Shown here piece after piece: positions 28,255 through 37,209 of a stretch of 64,000 nt of DNA. The notes under the pieces were generated by a model that saw only the letters and a program-made list of their open reading frames with translations, was not told the origin of the DNA and did no database searches. The DNA is from Haloarchaeobius salinus (GTDB taxonomy: Archaea; Halobacteriota; Halobacteria; Halobacteriales; Natrialbaceae), in the NCBI RefSeq assembly GCF_024464185.1, contig NZ_JANHAU010000005.1:124001-188000 (forward strand), written 5' to 3'. Each line of letters opens with the position of its first letter. Within the stretch, counting starts at the first letter, position 1. Both the position numbers and the translations under genes were made by a program.

Positions 28255-28292
28255 TTTCTATGACACGCTCTTGCGGTTACCATCCTAACTTA

Positions 28293-28308
28293 TTAACTAA
28301 TTAGTCAA
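28293..28308. promoter_or_regulatory. Palindromic A/T-rich site upstream of the second TetR gene
   Basis: TTAACTAATTAGTCAA has a perfect 10-bp core (ACTAATTAGT) and a one-mismatch extension on each side. Its size and symmetry resemble TetR-family operators. It lies between the IS end and the TetR gene at 28449. Confidence 0.4.
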
Positions 28309-28448
28309 AAGGGCTTCGACAACGGTGCATTTCATCTACATCAGCTAACGTACCGTCTGGTGGCAGCTCTGACTAACTGATTGATAACCCAGAGTGTTCG
28401 TCCCGGAGAGCACAATTATTATCCAACGGTGTGTAGAACCGGCACCCA

Positions 28449-29042
28449 ATGGGCGAACCATCGGAGCGTACCTTCACGGACGCCGAACGAGCGATCATGG
28501 AGGCGACCTATCGGGCACTTCGGGAACACGGGTACGCCAACCTCACGATCAAGCGGATCGCAGACGAGTACGGGAAGTCCACGGCCGCAGTGCATTACTA
28601 CTACGAGACCAAGGACGAACTCCTCGCAGCCTTCCTCGACTACCTCCTCGATCGGTTCGCCGACTCGATACACGACATCGAGACGACCGACCCGGAAGAA
28701 CGGCTGGAACTGCTGCTCGACGAGCTCCTCGTCAGACCGCAGGAGAACCCCGACCTCTCCATCGCGCTGCTGGAGATGCGGAGTCAAGCCCCCTACAAGG
28801 AGGCGTTCAGTGAGCGCTTCCAGCAGAACGACGAGTACATCCGATACACACTCAAGGCCGTGATCAATCACGGAATCGACGAGGGCGTGTTCGCCGACGT
28901 CGACGCCGACTACGTCACCCGTTCACTGATGACGATTGCGGACGGGGCCCGGACCCGAGCAGTGGTGTTGGACGATCTCGAAGCCCTCGAGACCGGTCGG
29001 GAGACCGCACGCGAATACGTCGACAGGGCGCTTCGGCAGTAG
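28449..29042 (+). CDS. TetR/AcrR-family transcriptional regulator (second copy)
   Basis: A 197-residue TetR regulator. Its HTH (MEATYRALREHGYANLTIKR, then STAAVHYYYETKDELL) resembles that of the TetR at 26088 in both the first helix and the HYYY turn. No transporter gene adjoins it: the gene on one side is a kinase and the other side is the IS. A TATA-like AATTATTA sits about 33 nt upstream of the ATG. Its original target may have been lost or be elsewhere. Confidence 0.9.
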   Translation: MGEPSERTFTDAERAIMEATYRALREHGYANLTIKRIADEYGKSTAAVHYYYETKDELLAAFLDYLLDRFADSIHDIETTDPEERLELLLDELLVRPQENPDLSIALLEMRSQAPYKEAFSERFQQNDEYIRYTLKAVINHGIDEGVFADVDADYVTRSLMTIADGARTRAVVLDDLEALETGRETAREYVDRALRQ

Positions 29043-29048
29043 GTCAGG

Positions 29049-30839
29049 TCACTCCGGTGGCTCCACCTTCGGCAGTTCGACGACGAACACCGAGCCGGTG
29101 GGCGCACCGTCTTCGACCCAGACCTCACCACCGTAAATGTCGACGAGGGTGTCCACCAGGTAGAGCCCGATCCCCGTCCCGTCGCTGCCCAACCCTTTCT
29201 CTCCTTTCCCGAAAACCGCATCCTTCCGGTCGTCAGGGATTCCCGGCCCGTCGTCCGCGACGTTGACCCTCACGGCCTCCGCTCGCTCCGTGACCGACAC
29301 GTGGACCTCCGGCACGACCTTCGCGTTGTGTTCGACGGCGTTCGCGAGGAGATTCCGGAACACCGACCCGAGGAGGTCGTTGCCCTCAACGGAGACCCGC
29401 GGGACCGACTCCTCCAGCGTGACCTCCGCGTCCGTATACTCCGTCCTGGCGTCCTCGACCGCCCGTTCGAGCGTCCGCTGGAGGTCGACCGGCTCGGTGT
29501 TCTCCTCCGCCGAGAGCATCACCTCGGACATGTTCCGCGCCGTCAGCGTCAGCTCGACCGCGTGGCTCGCGGTCTCCTGAACCGTCCGGAGCAGTTCCAT
29601 CCCCGAGTCGTCGACGTGACTCGCGAGTGACTCCGCGTACGCCGTCACGAGTTGCAGGTCGTTCCGGATGTCGTGGCGGAGTATCTCGTTCAGCATCTCG
29701 AGGTCGTCACGCTGGGCTTCCAGTCGGCGTTCGTACTCCTTTCGCTCCGTGATGTCCTGTGCAACCTTGTGGATGTGGTCCGTCCCGTCGTCGTCCTGAT
29801 AGAGCGACGCCGTCACGGCGACGTCGATGGTCTCACCGTCGACGGTCAGCAGTTGCTCCTCTCGCTTGACCTGGTTGGAGTCCGCGTCGTAGAGTGCGGC
29901 TATGAGATCCTCGCGGTCGCTCGGCTCCGCGTAGAACTCCACGACGCTCCGCCCGGCGAGTTGATCGTCCGACTCCGCTCCCAGCAGCGAGACCAGTCCG
30001 GGATTCAGGTACTCGAACGTCCCTTCCGGGTCAGGGGTCGTTCTGAACACGCCACTCGGGACCGTCTCGAGGAGTTCGGAGGTCAGTCCGAGCTGCTGTT
30101 CGTACCGTTTCTGCTCCGTGATGTCCTGCTGGAAGCCGACGAAGCTCGACACCGTACCGTCGTCCGACCGGACCGGCGCGACCGTGACCCGGTTCCAGAA
30201 CTCGCTGCCGTCCTGCCGGTAGTTCCGCAGCTCGACGGTCACCGGCTCCTCGGCATCGATACCCCTTCGAAGTCGAGCGGCGGGCTCGCGAGCGGTCCCT
30301 TCGCCCTGCAGGAATCGACAGTTCCGGCCAACGACGTCGCTCTCACTGTAGCCGGTGAGCTCCTCGAAGCCCTCGTTGACGTAGACGAGCGGGTTGTCGG
30401 GCTGTCCGGGGTCCGAGAGACTGATACCGATGGGCGCGGTGTCGATCGCCTGGAGCTTCCGGGACATCGCCTCGGTGTCCGTCGTCGCTGTGGTCCTCAC
30501 GACGAAGTAGCGTGGGTCCTCACCGGCGGTAGCCTCGACAGCAGCGACCCGGACCTCGACGGACACCGCACCACCGGCGTCCGTCCGGAGTACCCATCCG
30601 GTCGTCGCTCCCGAGTCAGCAAGCGCCTGGAGCTCGCCGAACAGGCTGGACGACGGGCTGCTCCGCTGTTCGACGATCTCCGCCAGTGCGCGCCCGCGGA
30701 GGGACTGACACTCCGACCCGACGAGATCGGCGAACCGCGAGTTACAGTCCTCCACCCGGCCAGCCTCCCGTCCGAGGACGACGAGACCGTCCGGACTCTG
30801 GTCGATCACCGCCTGGAGGGCAGTCCCGGAGAGGTTCAT
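29049..30839 (-). CDS. PAS-LOV-PAS sensor histidine kinase
   Basis: A 596-residue soluble kinase. PAS-1 spans about 7-115 and PAS-3 about 250-368. The middle domain (about 130-242) is LOV-like: GRNCRFLQG with C174 as the possible flavin-adduct cysteine, N206 in NYRQDG, N216 in FWN, and Q237 in VGFQQD. These are the residues that contact flavin in phototropin LOV domains. The H-box is EILRHDIRND (H389), and HATPase_c has FRNLLANAVEHNA, ADDGPGIPDD and TGIGLYLVDTL. The ATG at 30839 is preferred to one 7 codons upstream. It converges with the TetR gene. Confidence 0.92.
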   Translation of the reverse strand: MNLSGTALQAVIDQSPDGLVVLGREAGRVEDCNSRFADLVGSECQSLRGRALAEIVEQRSSPSSSLFGELQALADSGATTGWVLRTDAGGAVSVEVRVAAVEATAGEDPRYFVVRTTATTDTEAMSRKLQAIDTAPIGISLSDPGQPDNPLVYVNEGFEELTGYSESDVVGRNCRFLQGEGTAREPAARLRRGIDAEEPVTVELRNYRQDGSEFWNRVTVAPVRSDDGTVSSFVGFQQDITEQKRYEQQLGLTSELLETVPSGVFRTTPDPEGTFEYLNPGLVSLLGAESDDQLAGRSVVEFYAEPSDREDLIAALYDADSNQVKREEQLLTVDGETIDVAVTASLYQDDDGTDHIHKVAQDITERKEYERRLEAQRDDLEMLNEILRHDIRNDLQLVTAYAESLASHVDDSGMELLRTVQETASHAVELTLTARNMSEVMLSAEENTEPVDLQRTLERAVEDARTEYTDAEVTLEESVPRVSVEGNDLLGSVFRNLLANAVEHNAKVVPEVHVSVTERAEAVRVNVADDGPGIPDDRKDAVFGKGEKGLGSDGTGIGLYLVDTLVDIYGGEVWVEDGAPTGSVFVVELPKVEPPE

Positions 30840-31225
30840 AATCGAAAGAAGGAGGCGCACCGATTAGCCCTTTGTGGCCACGGGTACCGTGTCGGTCCTG
30901 CTCGGTCAGTTGAAAGAGCTATGCCACTGGTGTGTCCCGTGCATCGACTGGTCCTTTTCCAGGCCACCGCCACCCTCCGCTCGGAGGCTCTGCCGGGCCC
31001 TCGTGAACCGGGAGGAGAAGCTCGTTGACCGCGACCTGCACGTCGAGACCGGCGAATCGGCGATGACCGACGCCCTCGACGAAGTCAACCTCCGAGGGAC
31101 GTCGTCGTCAGCTTCTGTGGCCTGCTACCACCCCCGGTCTCGGGCGAGTCGCGAAGCGAGCACGGGGACGAGAATCAGCTACCGACAGGCTTCGGACGTG
31201 CTGAGTGGAGGAGCCCGAGGTGACG
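30840..31225. other. Intergenic region, no supported gene
   Basis: This stretch separates the LOV kinase start from the stop of the SDR gene. Its upstream part should carry the kinase promoter. I see no coding frame with recognisable features. Confidence 0.4.
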
Positions 31226-31984
31226 CTACTGGACCGAGTAGCCCCCGTCGACGGGGAGTGGCTGCCCGGTCACGTACGACGCGTCCTCGGAGCAGAGCCA
31301 GACGACTGCGGCAGCGATCTCCTCCGGCTGACCCAGTCTGTCTGCGGGGATCGCGGCGACCGTCGCCTCCATCGACTCAGGGTCCTCTTCGCCAGAGCGG
31401 GCGACCATGGGCGTGTCGATGACGCCCGGTAGCACCGCGTTCACCCGGAGGCCGTCGCTGCTGAATTCGACGGCCGCGGTCCTCGTCAGTCCGACGACGC
31501 CGTGCTTGCTTGCGACGTACGGGCTCAGATTGGGGAACCCGAGAATGCCAGCGATCGAGGACGTGTTCACGATGGCCCCGCCACCGCCCTCCAGCATGGC
31601 CGGGATCTCCTCTCGCATCGCGTAGAACACCCCGTTGAGGTTGATATCGAGGACCCGGTTCCAGTTCGCGTCGTCCTGTTCGGCGAAGCCGACCTGGTCG
31701 CCCTCGATACCCGCGTTGTTGAACGCGAAGTCGAGCCCACCGTACGTTTCGACGGCCGTTTCGACCGCGGTGGCGAGGTCGCCTTCGTCCGTGACGTCCG
31801 TCTCCACGAACGTGGCCTCGCCCCCATCGGCCTCGATCCGGGAAACGGTCTCTTCGCCGCCCTCTACGTCTATATCGGCCGCGACGACGCTCGCCCCCTC
31901 TTCCGCGAACCGCTTGGCAGTCGCGCGCCCGATTCCCGAGGCCGCACCGGAGACCAACGCGACTCCGCCGTCGATACCGTTCAT
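31226..31984 (-). CDS. Classical SDR oxidoreductase (glucose-dehydrogenase-like group)
   Basis: A 252-residue SDR with the full set of motifs: SGAASGIGRATAKRF (cofactor binding, residues 12-26), NNAG, the catalytic Ser in IVNTSSIAG, YVASKHGVVGLT with the Tyr-x3-Lys pair, and PGVIDTPM. It therefore should be a functional NAD(P)-dependent alcohol or ketone oxidoreductase. Substrate unknown. It is monocistronic. Confidence 0.93.
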   Translation of the reverse strand: MNGIDGGVALVSGAASGIGRATAKRFAEEGASVVAADIDVEGGEETVSRIEADGGEATFVETDVTDEGDLATAVETAVETYGGLDFAFNNAGIEGDQVGFAEQDDANWNRVLDINLNGVFYAMREEIPAMLEGGGGAIVNTSSIAGILGFPNLSPYVASKHGVVGLTRTAAVEFSSDGLRVNAVLPGVIDTPMVARSGEEDPESMEATVAAIPADRLGQPEEIAAAVVWLCSEDASYVTGQPLPVDGGYSVQ

Positions 31985-32891
31985 ACGAGACCACCCGTCC
32001 CGTCGAGGCTGGGGTCTGCCACCTCACGCCGAGTGAACCCGTACCCCGTCGTCGACGCCATCACGTGCTCACCTCGAACCCGACCACGGCTCTGTTCCCG
32101 ACTGCGACGTCTGTACTCGCCCCTGCCGTGACAATTGGTTGCATCACACAAGCTAGTACGCCTTTCGAGATATTTCTGAGTTCTGTTCGGATATTGAGGT
32201 GTAGAACGTCGCCTCACGGCCACGGACATTGTCGGTTCGTCCAGCACGAGGACCGATACCCGCGACGGCAATGCTTCTCCCCGTAATCACTGCCCCATCG
32301 ACCAGCGTTTCACATCCCCCACTCGTACTCGACCACCCTGATCGCGAACGGGTCGAAACGGTTCTGGATATTTGTAATCTCGAGTATATTTTGGATCCTG
32401 CGCGGGATAGTTCGACTGGGACTTTAACGGATCGAACCCTCCGTATACTAGTCGATAATCCACCGGCGTTTGCCTGGACCACCCTCTCCCTCCTGCGTTT
32501 TTTTGCCTGGTCCATGCATATCTGGTCGAGATTGGCTAGACCGGCTGGCTAGACCACTCTGACGGGAACCACCAGAGCGACAGTCTTGGCCGCCACAGCT
32601 GCCAATCTCGACTCAAGTACTTCTACCAAATACCGAGCTGAGAGGAAAGTGAACCTCCATAGTATCTATCCTGATATTTCCTTCAGTGTGGACAGCTCCC
32701 CAGGTTCTTCAGAGAACGGGACTCCTCGGTGATTGCAGGACCCAACCTCGTTCAGAAACGGGGTATCAGGCCGGGGCGACGCTTGTACGGTTTCGGAAGA
32801 CACGAATTGTTCGTCAGCTCCAGCCCGTAAGTAGTTCGTGTATTAACTCGGGGACAGAGACAGTGCCACGACTGTGAGTTCGGCGGCTGCG
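31985..32891. other. Intergenic region of about 900 nt, A/T-richer than average
   Basis: Open frames on both strands here (up to 120 codons) lack recognised domains and have unusual composition. A short direct repeat GGCTAGACC occurs at 32534-32542 and 32547-32555. I could not identify a gene. Confidence 0.4.
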
Positions 32892-34421
32892 TCAGTCGGC
32901 CTCGGCGCCAGTAACCGCGTACACCGATGGATCTTCGCCCGCACTGTTCGTGGTCCACCTGGAGACGGCGAGGGTCAGGGCCAGCCCCAGGAGCATCCCG
33001 GCGATGGCCGGTGTCCAGCCGAAGTAGTCGGCCGGGAGGGCGACGACCGGACGGCCGAGCAGGAGCTCTGAGAGGTATCGCAGCACCTCGAACGTGCTGA
33101 GGAGGTAGAACAGCTGGGAGCCACCGATACCGGCGGAGATCCCCCACTTCGTCGTCCCGTCCCAGTACAGCGCCACCAGCACGGGGAGCGCGAGCTGTGC
33201 GAAGCCGCTGAACGCGGTGTCGCCGATCTGGACCAGCGTGCCGGGCGCGTAGAGGCTGGCGACGAACGACAGCGACGCGAATATCACGACACCGATCCGT
33301 GCGACCGTCGCCTCGCCACCGAGCGCGTCGTCCACCGCGTCTGCCCGGCCGGTCAGCGGCCGGTAGAGGTCCCTGGTGAGGTATGAGGCCCCGGAGAGCA
33401 GCATCGAGTCACTCGAGGACATCATCGCGGCCATCGCGCCGGCGACGACGACGGCCGTGAACCACGGTGCCGTGTACGCCTCGAGCACGGCCGGGACGAC
33501 GTTCCCCCCCTCGGGCACCTCGACGCCAAGCCCCGCGGCCCACGTCCCGAGCATGAACGCCGGGACGAAAAGCAACACGACGAGCACGGGCCACAGCGAC
33601 AGCGTCCGCTTGAGCACGCGCTTCGACCGCGCGACGAAGAACCGCTGGTTGATCTGGGGGAACATCGTCACGCCGAAGGCGATGCTGATCGCCGTCGAGA
33701 GCATCCACTGGGGCGAGTAGACGCCACCTCCCAGCCGGAGGAACTCCGGGTTCGATGCCGCAACAGCGTCCGTCGCGGCGGTCGCCCCGCCCGCGGCCGA
33801 GAGCACCCAGCCGATGGCCACCCAGACGATGCCCAGCATGAACAGACCCTGGAGCGTGTCGGTCCAGGCGACACCGCGCATTCCCGCGATAGCGACGTAG
33901 AGAATCATGAACAGCGTAATCCCCCCCGCCCCGACCCAGAACGGGACTGCGCCGTCTGTCAGCCCGACGATCGCCTGCCCCGCACCCTTCTGCTGGAGCA
34001 TCACGTACGGGAACAGCCAGAAGATGCTGATGGCGGCGACGGCACCCCGGAGCCAGGTGGAGCCGAACCGGTCGCCGAGCATCTCGCCGAGCGTGACGTA
34101 GCCGTTCTTCCGGCCGACGAGCCACTGCTTGTAGCCCAGTACGTACCAGAGGATGGCGAAGAGGATGCCGTCCATCAGGCCCATCACGAGTATCCACTCC
34201 GGCCCCGCCGAGTACGCGAGGTTCGGGCCCCCGAAGAAGGTGAACGCCGACAGCAGCGTCGCGAACGTCGTGAAGAGCAGGACGACGGTGCCGAAGGTCC
34301 GCGAGGCGAGGTAGTAGTCCTCGGCCGTCCGGTCGGTCAGCCGGTAGGCCAGCAGGCCGACGCCCAGCGCGACCAGTAGGTAGCCGGTGACGATTCCCAG
34401 CTGGAGTGTGGTCTCCGCCAT
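32892..34421 (-). CDS. Sodium:solute symporter (SSS family)
   Basis: A 509-residue membrane protein with about 13 helices. It starts with the SSS arrangement ATGYLLVAL-like GYLLVALGVGLLAYRLTDRT followed by AEDYYLASRTFG, and it contains GVAWTDTLQGLF and MSSSDSMLLSGASY, both characteristic of the family's core (Na+-site helix TM8-9). Substrate unknown. It is preceded, 3 nt away, by a DUF3311 protein, the usual partner of this SSS subgroup. Confidence 0.92.
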   Translation of the reverse strand: MAETTLQLGIVTGYLLVALGVGLLAYRLTDRTAEDYYLASRTFGTVVLLFTTFATLLSAFTFFGGPNLAYSAGPEWILVMGLMDGILFAILWYVLGYKQWLVGRKNGYVTLGEMLGDRFGSTWLRGAVAAISIFWLFPYVMLQQKGAGQAIVGLTDGAVPFWVGAGGITLFMILYVAIAGMRGVAWTDTLQGLFMLGIVWVAIGWVLSAAGGATAATDAVAASNPEFLRLGGGVYSPQWMLSTAISIAFGVTMFPQINQRFFVARSKRVLKRTLSLWPVLVVLLFVPAFMLGTWAAGLGVEVPEGGNVVPAVLEAYTAPWFTAVVVAGAMAAMMSSSDSMLLSGASYLTRDLYRPLTGRADAVDDALGGEATVARIGVVIFASLSFVASLYAPGTLVQIGDTAFSGFAQLALPVLVALYWDGTTKWGISAGIGGSQLFYLLSTFEVLRYLSELLLGRPVVALPADYFGWTPAIAGMLLGLALTLAVSRWTTNSAGEDPSVYAVTGAEAD

Positions 34422-34424
34422 GGG

Positions 34425-34640
34425 TCACACCTCCTCGATCCCGACGCCCCACGCCCGACGAACGAACACCCGGAAGGCGACCGAGGCCAGCAGCATCCAG
34501 CCGATGTGCCACCAGAGCCACACCGGGAGCCCCGCGACGACCGTCCCGTCCCGCCAGAGGAACCACGGGATCGCCAGCGCCGAGAGCAGCACGGCGACCA
34601 CAGCCCAGACCCATCCGCCTCGTGTTGCGCGTGCCGACAT
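34425..34640 (-). CDS. DUF3311-type small membrane protein, SSS partner
   Basis: A 71-residue protein with two hydrophobic helices (about 9-28 and 39-61), including the VWLWWHIGWMLLASVAF segment that resembles DUF3311. It lies 3 nt upstream of the SSS symporter gene. Such pairs are recurrent in bacteria and archaea and the small protein is presumed to be a subunit or assembly factor. The ATG at 34640 follows a clear TATA box. Confidence 0.75.
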   Translation of the reverse strand: MSARATRGGWVWAVVAVLLSALAIPWFLWRDGTVVAGLPVWLWWHIGWMLLASVAFRVFVRRAWGVGIEEV

Positions 34641-34670
34641 CAGTGAATGTGGAGTTCCCAGTCGCTGTTC

Positions 34671-34678
34671 AGATAAAC
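34671..34678 (-). promoter_or_regulatory. TATA box of the DUF3311-SSS operon
   Basis: GTTTATCT on the minus strand, about 32 nt before the ATG at 34640, as expected for a leaderless haloarchaeal transcript. Confidence 0.55.
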
Positions 34679-35193
34679 GTTCCTGCTGCGGCCCGTTGCG
34701 TGGCGGGCGACCGCGTCGTCCTGGGTCGGGCCTTATTCCACGACGACCATGCAGAGGGTATCGGCGACCACAGAGTAGGCGATGTCGTACGGGCCACTCC
34801 ATCCGAGATGGGTTTCGAGGCTCGCTGGACACTATCCCTATATAACTAGACTATTATTGAAATCGGAGGATTGTTCCAATCTGGGCTGCGGTGGTAGTTC
34901 CACCCAGCAGCGCGCACAGTTCGCAGTCGAATCTGGAATACACCGAATACCAAAGTATACTATCGTTTTACTGTTGTCTCCCCGCCTGAGAAGGACAGAA
35001 AAGGGAGGGTTCGAATGCCATATCACGAACCCAGTCCAACTGGTGAGCAGGAGAGACAGCCAGATAACATTTATATGAATATTTGTATATCTTCGATACT
35101 CTCAGTTAGATGTTGTTACAGAAGCGGGTTTGTACTCGGTCGAACCGGCTCGGACCGAACCACCGACGGGACGAGGGCGGACACCCTGTCGAC
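34679..35193. other. Intergenic A/T-rich stretch, no supported gene
   Basis: The region from about 34835 to 35110 is strongly A/T-rich for this genome and contains several TATA-like runs (TATATAAC, ATTTATATG). It carries no frame I can support. Confidence 0.4.
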
Positions 35194-37152
35194 TCAGATT
35201 TCCGTGATGGTCCGCTTGTCGACGTCTACCGCGTCCGCGTCCTCCGGGAGCAGTGCGACGACGAGGAACTCCGGATACTCGGCGAAGTACGCCACGAGCT
35301 TCGCGATGCGGTCCGAGTCGATGGCCTCCAGCGAGTCCAGCAGCATCACGGGGACCGACTCGTAGAGTTCGTGGACGAGATACCCCGCGAGGGCGACGAC
35401 GAGACCGACGACCTCGCGCTCGCTCTCGCTGAGGGTCTCGACGGTGCCCTCGTACGCACCCCCCGACTCGGACTCCCGGACGATGTGGAGCTCGAACACC
35501 GTCTCCTCGACCTTCCTGCGGCCCTGTTCCGTCTCCCGCTCCTTGCGTTCGATCCAGATGCGGGCGATGTTCTCGTACCCGAGGATGTCGAGTATCTCCG
35601 CCATGTGGTCGTTGAACTCCTCGACGGCGTTCTCCTCGAGGCGGTCGATCCGGTTCCTGAGCTCGTCCAGCTCCTCGACCAGCTGGTCCCGGCGGGCCTC
35701 CAGCTCCGCTCTGTCGTCGAGGAGCGATTCGAGCTCCTCGATCTCGGACTCGGCGGTGGCGAGCTCGTCCTCCTTCTGGTCGAGTTCCAGCTCCACCCTG
35801 TTCGCCTCCCTGTGGAGTGCCAGTATCTCGTCGTAGTCGGACGACTGCTCCTCCTCGACTGCCGCCTCGAGCGCTTCGATCTCCTCGTGTAGCGTCTCCC
35901 GCGTCTCCTCGAGTTCCTCGATGCGGGCGCGTTTCGCGTCGAGCTGGACGTCGATTTCGGCCAGCCGGTCCTCGAGTGACTCCCGTTCGTCTTCTGACGC
36001 CTCGGCCTCGGCGATCCGCTCGGTCGTCTCGTCGATGCGGTCCCGGATGGACTCCCGTTCGGCCAGCTTCTCCTGTCGGAACGAGCGGAGTCGGTCGAGC
36101 GTCTCCTCGATGTCCTCGCGGGCGACGCGGGAGCCACAGGTCCAGCAGGTCACGGAGCTCTCGTCCTCGAGCAGCTGGTCCGTGACCGGTCCGTCCCGCT
36201 CGTCGTGGTCGTCATCGGCGAGCACGGCCGCGATTTCGTTGTCAGTCCCCGTCAGCATCTCCTCGTTGAACTGCACGACGCTCTGGAGTTCGTTCATCTG
36301 CGCGGTCACCGTACGCTGGCGCTCCCGAAGGTCCGCGAGGTCGCTCCGGAGGGCATCGAGGTCCGTACCGGGTCGGTCGGCCAACACTGCTCGACGGTCC
36401 TGTTTCTCCTCGCGCTCCGACTCCAGCGAGGCGATTGTCTCACGGAGCGTCTCGAGCTGGAATCGGATGTCCTCCAGTTGCGAGCGGTGCTCCTTCAGCT
36501 CCGACAGCCGCTCCTCGATGGCCGCCGTGGATTCCCGCCCCGCCGACAGGTCGCCGTCCGCCCGGTCGATCTCGGCAGCCAGTTCGTCGAGCCGTTCGCG
36601 TCGCTCCCCGATGGCCGACTCGAGCTCCCGTTTGCGGCGTTCGAGCTCCACCAGCTCGGGCTCCCGCTCCGCTATCGACGAGAGCCGGTCGTCGATGTCC
36701 CGCTTCTCGGCCTGGCGGAGCTCGATCTCCGCCTCGATCTCGGCAGTGTCGATCGGACGGGTGAGGAGTTCGTGGAGGTTCTCCCCGCGAGCGACCGCCC
36801 GGCGAGCCTCGTTCTCCTCGAGGAGGAACGCGAACAGGTCGGCGGTCTCGGGGTCGTCCAGATAGCCGGACCCGGTCGCGGTGACGGTCCCGTTTCGGCG
36901 TTCGAACCGGCGCTCGACCACGGTATCCCCGAGCGAGAGCTCCACACGACCCTCCGCCGCATCTCCCTTGAGCGTGTACTGGTCGCTCCCCATCGCCGCC
37001 ATCAACGCCTGCAGGAAGGAGGTCCGGTTCGTCGCGTTCCGTCCCTCCAGCACGGAGACGCCCTCCGAGAGCGTCACCGACGTCCGCGAGATACCGCCGA
37101 CGTTCTCCACCTGAAGAGAGAGTTCCCCGCGCAGGGATTCAGCCTTCGACAT
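35194..37152 (-). CDS. Archaea-specific SMC-related protein (Sph3-like)
   Basis: A 652-residue coiled-coil ATPase-like protein with an N-terminal SMC head (about 1-130), two long glutamate/arginine-rich coiled coils, and a CWTCG hook at about residues 334-338. The Walker A is degenerate: GRNATNRTS at 37-45 has Arg where the invariant Lys should be and lacks the central glycines. The C-terminal head has TLSESEREVV (signature-like) and VPVMLLDSLEAID (Walker B-like). It adjoins an RdfA gene, the same order as sph3 and rdfA in Haloferax, where both affect rod formation. Confidence 0.85.
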   Translation of the reverse strand: MSKAESLRGELSLQVENVGGISRTSVTLSEGVSVLEGRNATNRTSFLQALMAAMGSDQYTLKGDAAEGRVELSLGDTVVERRFERRNGTVTATGSGYLDDPETADLFAFLLEENEARRAVARGENLHELLTRPIDTAEIEAEIELRQAEKRDIDDRLSSIAEREPELVELERRKRELESAIGERRERLDELAAEIDRADGDLSAGRESTAAIEERLSELKEHRSQLEDIRFQLETLRETIASLESEREEKQDRRAVLADRPGTDLDALRSDLADLRERQRTVTAQMNELQSVVQFNEEMLTGTDNEIAAVLADDDHDERDGPVTDQLLEDESSVTCWTCGSRVAREDIEETLDRLRSFRQEKLAERESIRDRIDETTERIAEAEASEDERESLEDRLAEIDVQLDAKRARIEELEETRETLHEEIEALEAAVEEEQSSDYDEILALHREANRVELELDQKEDELATAESEIEELESLLDDRAELEARRDQLVEELDELRNRIDRLEENAVEEFNDHMAEILDILGYENIARIWIERKERETEQGRRKVEETVFELHIVRESESGGAYEGTVETLSESEREVVGLVVALAGYLVHELYESVPVMLLDSLEAIDSDRIAKLVAYFAEYPEFLVVALLPEDADAVDVDKRTITEI

Positions 37153-37209
37153 AGTTGGCGATACCCTCGACGGCTCTTAGTTCTTGTCGTTCACTCACTC
37201 GTCCGCGAG

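Larger units (their letters stand above)
27202..28270 (-). mobile_element. Insertion sequence with a DDE transposase
   Basis: About 1.07 kb holding one transposase gene. Imperfect terminal inverted repeats can be seen: GAGTGTGTTATA at 27202-27213 and, on the other strand, GAGCGTGTCATA at 28259-28270 (10 of 12 matches). I could not find a clear target-site duplication. The family is IS4/IS5-like by the Y-(2)-R-(3)-E-(6)-K motif. Confidence 0.65.

Noticed and set aside
32153-32552. Frames of 107-120 codons between the SDR and SSS genes
   Set aside because: Overlapping frames on opposite strands with no recognisable motif; coding capacity cannot be supported.
32534-32555. Direct repeat GGCTAGACC, 13-nt period
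   Set aside because: Only two short copies with no associated feature, so I could not give it a meaning.
34735-34830. A short minus-strand peptide-like stretch upstream of DUF3311
   Set aside because: It reads plausibly at its end but has no start codon and an in-frame stop just upstream, so a gene cannot be supported.
35105-35137. A third TGTTAC-N12-GTA site past the SMC-like gene
   Set aside because: Only half of the second half-site matches, so I list it as a weak variant in a finding and not as a feature.
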